Shown piece by piece: positions 59,565 to 64,000 of a stretch of 64,000 nt of DNA. This DNA is from Motacilla alba alba (lineage: Eukaryota > Chordata > Aves > Passeriformes > Motacillidae): NCBI RefSeq assembly GCF_015832195.1, contig NC_052017.1, positions 51,599,652-51,663,651 of the forward strand. Reading direction: 5' to 3'. Under the pieces are notes generated by a model, which saw only the letters and a list, made by a program, of their open reading frames with translations, was not told where the DNA came from and searched no databases. The position numbers were made by a program, and so were the translations under genes. Each line of letters begins with the position of its first letter. The stretch's first letter is position 1.

Positions 59565-61052
59565 ATGGATTCCTGGGTATTGTGGTTGTTGCTCTTGCTA
59601 AGTGTAGTCCAGTACCCGCAGCCCGTGGGTGATGTTTTGGATGAGGTGACGCATCTGCAAATGGAGCTGCCTGCAAAGTTCCAGGAACAGGAGAGGATTC
59701 AGCAGAAGCAGGAGGTTCAGCAGCTTGTGCTGATGCAGAGTGGCGCATCCTGGAGAGACCTGCTCTGGTCTGCCTTGCAGATGCAGGTCTGGGCATTTGT
59801 TGGGCTCTTGGTTCTCTTGGCCGTATGGTTTATGTGGAGGAAAAGAAGTTGTGAGGCAGAGATCAGTGGCAAGGAGGAGAAAGAAAAGGAGAAGGAGCAA
59901 GAGGAAGAGGACGAGACATGGGCATATGATCTGAGATGGCTTCTAGAGGAGCGCATACAGTGGCCTGTACAGGACCTGCAGACAGGCTGCAACAGGACAA
60001 TGGCCCTCATAGACAATTTCACAACTGTCCTCAGGCGTGCCTTGAGTGGGACTTTCTACCCGGTGCTGCAACAAGCCATTGGTTTTGGCAGTGCCTTTGA
60101 AGGTTGGACTGCCCGTGAGGAGGAAGTTGTGTACCAGGTGCTTGTACCCCTGACTCCTCCCCTAGGCCACACCTTCCACCTGGAGCGTGACACTGACCAG
60201 CAGAAGCCTGGCAGGAACTTCCGTGTCCGTGTGGAGCTGGAGTGCAGGTGCCCGAGGGAGTACCAGGGTATGAACATGCTATGCTTCCAGCACCACCCTG
60301 ACGTGATTAGGAGGAGGACTAGGCAGCCCAACCTCCTAGACACGCTGTGCACCGACTCCTACCTCGATGTGAAGAAAACTGTCCACTGGTTCTGCACACT
60401 GGTGGGAGCAAGCTGGCAGCGTTTGCCCCAGTCACGCAGTTGGCATTTAGGGCTGCTGCCCTCCAAACGCTCCTGCAACCTCAGGCTGACCAACGGCCAA
60501 GAAAGCTTCCAGGTTAAGGTGCTGTTCGGGGTGCAGCGACACACCTCAGACATCTTTATCAGCAGCCGGCATCGAGGGGCCCACACCCCAAGCACAATGT
60601 GGCCTGAGAGCTATGCTGTGGCAGAGACAAAGTTCTTCAGGCACATGGCCAGGCAGGCCCCCCAGGATAGCTCGCACCTTAAATGCCTGCAGCTCCTTGC
60701 CCGTGCTCTTACGCGCAAGGACTTTTCCATCCATTCCATCAAGACCATCGTCATGCGCCTGCTGCACACGGTACCAGTGTCGCAGTGGCACAGGAGACAC
60801 TTCCTGCTTCAGCTTTCAGATACTCTGGAGCAGCTGCGCTTATCTCTGGAAGAGAAACACCTGGAGCATTTTATTGTGGGCAACCAGAGGCTTCCAGAGG
60901 AGATCAGGCTGCCCCCAGATGTACAAAGGGCTAAGCCACCTAACCTCTTCTATGGTCTGGCACAGGATCCAGCTGCCCACTCCCAGGCAATGCAAGCCTA
61001 CCTTGATCTGCGCCATCACCTGGCAAGAGTGCTGGCCTATGGCCACTGTTAG
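59565..61052 (+). CDS. ITPRIPL1: ITPRIP-like 1 type Mab-21 membrane protein
   Basis: A 495-residue protein in one coding exon. The start is chosen at 59565 because it has an ideal context (GACCATGG), follows a strong acceptor ('cttctttccatcctcctgcag' ends at 59561), and begins a good signal peptide, MDSWVLWLLLLLSVVQYPQP; the frame is open for 62 codons upstream but those codons read as non-coding. After a short coiled, Glu/Gln-rich lumenal part comes a membrane segment (about 74-91, 'VWAFVGLLVLLAVWFMW'), a basic stop-transfer, and a Lys/Glu-rich cytoplasmic stretch (102-118). The Mab-21 domain follows, with the nucleotidyltransferase-type GSAFEGW at 175-181, 'LLDTLCTDSYLDVKKTVHWF' at 257-276 and C-terminal helices from about 380. 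ITPRIP relatives are reported to bind IP3 receptors; enzymatic activity is unproven. Birds carry many related copies, so the exact orthology is uncertain. Confidence 0.92.
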   Translation: MDSWVLWLLLLLSVVQYPQPVGDVLDEVTHLQMELPAKFQEQERIQQKQEVQQLVLMQSGASWRDLLWSALQMQVWAFVGLLVLLAVWFMWRKRSCEAEISGKEEKEKEKEQEEEDETWAYDLRWLLEERIQWPVQDLQTGCNRTMALIDNFTTVLRRALSGTFYPVLQQAIGFGSAFEGWTAREEEVVYQVLVPLTPPLGHTFHLERDTDQQKPGRNFRVRVELECRCPREYQGMNMLCFQHHPDVIRRRTRQPNLLDTLCTDSYLDVKKTVHWFCTLVGASWQRLPQSRSWHLGLLPSKRSCNLRLTNGQESFQVKVLFGVQRHTSDIFISSRHRGAHTPSTMWPESYAVAETKFFRHMARQAPQDSSHLKCLQLLARALTRKDFSIHSIKTIVMRLLHTVPVSQWHRRHFLLQLSDTLEQLRLSLEEKHLEHFIVGNQRLPEEIRLPPDVQRAKPPNLFYGLAQDPAAHSQAMQAYLDLRHHLARVLAYGHC

Positions 61053-61059
61053 TGGGGCT

Positions 61060-61560
61060 CATAGAGTCATGGAATCAGAGAATTACAGAATCACTAGGTT
61101 CGAAGAGACATTTAAGATCATCAAATCCAACCCACGCCCTAACACCACCTCAACTATACCATGACACTGAGTGCCATATCCAATCTTTTTTTAAACACAT
61201 CCAGGGATGGTGACTCCACCACCTCCCCCGGGCAGACGATTCCAGTACTTTATCATTCTTTCAGTAAAAATCTTTTTCCTAACATCCAACCTAAATTTCC
61301 CTTGGCATAGGTTAAGACTGTGTCCTCTCATTCTGCCAGTTGCTGCCTGGAGAGAGAGACCAACCCCCATCTGACTACAACCACCTTTCACGTAGTTGTA
61401 GTGAGTGATAAGGTTATCTCTGAGTCTCCATTTCTACAGGCTAAACAACTCCAGCTCCATTCCTCATAGGGCTTGTGTTCCCAGCCCTCCACCAGCCTTG
61501 TTGCTCTCCTTTGGATGCATGTGCTCGTGGGGCTTGCAGCTGGTGGCAGAGAACCAACTT
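61060..61560 (-). mobile_element. CR1 LINE 3' fragment in the ITPRIP-like 3' UTR
   Basis: It begins only seven bases after the stop codon with 'tcatagagtcatggaatcag' and 'attacagaatcactaggttc', the reverse complement of the CR1 terminus. It continues through 'gatcatcaaatccaaccca', 'ggtgactccaccacctcccc' and 'ctccagctccattcctcata'. About 500 bp long. The ITPRIP-like transcript must read into it antisense. Confidence 0.88.
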
Positions 61561-61604
61561 TTAGTGCCATGACAAAGACAGGAATGAATGGGATACATAG
61601 ACAG

Positions 61605-62100
61605 ATAGACATATGTATATATAACTATAGTGTGTATATATAACTACAAATATTTTTATTAACAGATGTAATTTAATAGATACATATCATAGTGATAGTT
61701 TATAAATTGTCCTATTATTTTATGAAAATAAATAGCACATATAAAATGTCACTACCTGTTGTGATATGTATTAATACTCTGTAGTTATTGCATTTGTAAG
61801 AGGCAAGATTTTTATTACTCAGCTATATTTACAAAATATATATTATACACATATTGTATTTAATATAAAACAATAATTTAATACATAAAATGGAAATTAA
61901 AGAAAAGAACAATTATATCTAATTCCTATATAATTACACAGAATAAATTATATTTATAAATAAATGTTTATTAAATATGAAAAGTGTTATCTAATTAAAA
62001 ATCATCATAATAAATATGATAACAGAACAATATAAATTTAGTATGTATATCATGTTACTATCTGTTTGGACACATATTAATGCTCCATAGTTAATGTATG
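61605..62100. other. AT-rich stretch with possible poly(A) signals
   Basis: About 500 bp of strongly AT-rich sequence with repeated 'tatatataacta' near 61610-61640. AATAAA occurs at 61727-61732, the first plus-strand signal after the ITPRIP-like stop that is outside the CR1, so the transcript may end here. Confidence 0.5.
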
Positions 62101-62330
62101 TATGATTGGCAAGCAAAGAACTGCTGTGCTGTTGTTTCAGTAAAATGCAGTCTTGTAGAATCTGGAGCACACAAGACTTTCTTATCTCAGCCAAACCTAT
62201 AGTATTGGTAAATGTCACGCACGGGGAATCTGGGCTCATGAACAGTCTCCATGAATTCAACCAAACTTACACTGCTGAATTGGTTCTAATCAGCAATTAA
62301 GCCCAGGTGCCCCTGGCCCCTCTGATCCCC

Positions 62331-62640
62331 AAATCACAGAACAGCACGGCTTGGAAGGGTCCTTAGAAATCGTCTTGTTGCAACCCTGCTGCCAAGGGTA
62401 GGGACACCTTCCACCAGGCCAGGTTGCTCCAAGCCCCATCCAACCTGGCCTGGAACACTCACTGCCACTGGACTGGGCAGCCACAGCTTCCGTGGGCAGG
62501 GTGGCCCAGTATCTCACCAGCCTCAGAGGACAGAATTTCTTCTACATCTCCAGCCTAACCCTGTCCTCTGTCAGTGGGAAGCCGCTGCCCCTGCTGCAGT
62601 CCCTCCAGGCCCTTGTAGAAGCCCCTCTGCAGGTCTCTGC
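62331..62640 (-). mobile_element. CR1 LINE 3' fragment
   Basis: 'aatcacagaacagcacggct', 'tggaagggtccttagaaatc', 'ccaggccaggttgctccaag' and 'tgcagtccctccaggccctt' follow the reversed CR1 3' end closely. It is less diverged than the other copies in the window. Confidence 0.88.
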
Positions 62641-64000
62641 TGGGCCTCATGCAGGGAGGTGCCCCAGGACAAGCCCTTGGAGAGCACTGGGAGCCAGGAA
62701 TGCCACCATCAGGGCAGCAAGCAGGGCCTGGCATGGCCGTCGGAGCAAGAGGGCACAGGGCAGGCGCTGCGGCCCTGCCAGCTGGAGCTGAGAGCTGTGG
62801 TGTGTGGCCCAGCAGAGAGCCATGGACTCCCACAGCTCTGCATCTCTCACTGAGGCAGCTGCCCAGGCACACCTGGCCTGGGACACGTGGCCAGCCCAGT
62901 GCCACCATCAGGGGTGTTTGTGCTCTGGGGCCAGGGTCATTTGTGGCTGTGAGATGAGTGGCTAGCATGACTTGGGCCCCTAGGGTGGTGACAAGTGTGC
63001 ACAGGAAAAGGCCAGCCCAGAAAGAAGCAACAGCAAATAGCCCCCAGTGTGGCCATAGTAATACTGGTGTCCTACACTGGCTGTTTCTTTCCATAGCAAG
63101 AGAGAAATAGCAGAGGGGAAATAGCAGAGGGGGTATCTATAAATAATAAGTACCTTTCAGTACCAATAAAGCTTCACCAATATTGGATGGATATTGCACA
63201 GCTTTCATCATTGCAATATTACCAGGAATATGGGCCAGCAGGGGTACGTAGGCCAACACAGGCACAGCTGGGAACTGAAGACAAGCTTCTGGCCCAGAAT
63301 CTTTCTCCAGGTCAGAAATGTATGAAACAGATTTTCCAGAGAGTAATTACATACGTAGGAGTCAGGCCACCCTGAAAGTAGAGGCAGCAACTGATTTCCA
63401 CAAAGAAGGGACAGTAGCAGAAAGGCAGGATGAGAGAAAGAATTAAAAAAACCCTGCAACTTTGCATACAAAACAGTCTCTTACCAGGGCTTCTTAGGAG
63501 TGTAAGAGGCTGAGCCATTCACTCCTTTTTTGTTCTGTGTATCTCATTGTCTCTTTTTTGGTCATATCTGCATGTCCTTTTGTTCTGCTGATTGTCTTTC
63601 CATACTGTTTCTCTTCACTCTCACCTTCCACAATTCCAGCAGTGTTACAAGTTCCAGCAAGCAGATATATTAATTAATTCAGCTGCAATATAGAAACCTC
63701 TCACTTTTCAATTTTTTTTGTCAGGAACAAAAAAGCAATGGAATAACGTAATCAGCTCCTGATGGTAGAAGTTGACTGGAAACTACTAGAAGCTTGCCAT
63801 GGGAAGAAACAGTTTTATTTTGGAGAATGAAATAGCAGATAGTATTCCACTAAATTACAACAGTAAGGCAAAAGATGTAAATAGGAAGCTGAAAGCCACT
63901 TGGATAACAGAACAAACTGGCTTGGCAACAGCGCTGAGAATAATGCCTGACTCAACTCAGCCAGGAAACACATACAATAAATATCAAAACAGGTAGGATG
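62641..64000. other. Non-coding right end
   Basis: GC-richer to about 63.0 kb, then AT-rich. A 179-codon minus-strand frame at 62555-63094 overlaps the CR1 and reads as low-complexity Pro/Ala/Gly-rich sequence with no family resemblance, so it is not called. No other feature. Confidence 0.5.

Noticed and set aside
62555..63094. 179-codon minus-strand frame with a signal-like start
   Set aside because: It runs into a CR1 fragment, is Pro/Ala-rich because the DNA is GC-rich, and has overlapping frames on both strands.

Overview
The window is nuclear DNA from a bird, most likely a songbird. It is AT-rich with long introns. It carries CR1 LINE 3' ends, several avian retrovirus-type LTRs, and a tRNA-Ile-headed SINE of the passerine TguSINE1 type. 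The best protein matches are biliverdin reductase A and an ITPRIP-like Mab-21 protein of the kind expanded in birds. All identifications come from reading the sequence; no database search was run.

Layout: (1) 1-25 kb holds no gene I can name. It carries a CR1 interrupted by a solo LTR (9.4-11.0 kb), an LTR on the minus strand (14.4 kb), a small cluster of splice-flanked open segments of uncertain status (17.4-18.6 kb) and an ERVL-type LTR (24.3 kb). (2) 25.9-36.3 kb is BLVRA on the minus strand. Six coding exons join with matching phases into a 296-residue enzyme. A 1.5 kb LTR fills most of the intron between its first two coding exons. (3) 39.8-49.6 kb, upstream of BLVRA and on the same strand, holds a chain of eleven splice-flanked segments. 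Their phases agree and they give about 411 residues of mostly helical protein that I do not recognise. A CpG-rich promoter with GC, CCAAT and TATA elements at 53.04-53.34 kb could start this gene, or could serve BLVRA through a long first intron. (4) 53.4-59 kb is repeat territory: a retroviral LTR with a primer-binding-site-like sequence and a nested SINE, 400 bp of G-rich degenerate repeat, and a CR1. (5) 59.2-61.05 kb is an ITPRIPL1-like gene with one coding exon, bracketed by CR1 copies in opposite orientation. (6) The right end is CR1 fragments and AT-rich DNA.

BLVRA reduces biliverdin to bilirubin in the cytosol. The ITPRIP-like protein is a predicted single-pass membrane protein with a Mab-21 domain. 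There is no sign that the genes act in one pathway; their proximity looks like ordinary synteny. The most novel item is the unidentified spliced gene at 39.8-49.6 kb.
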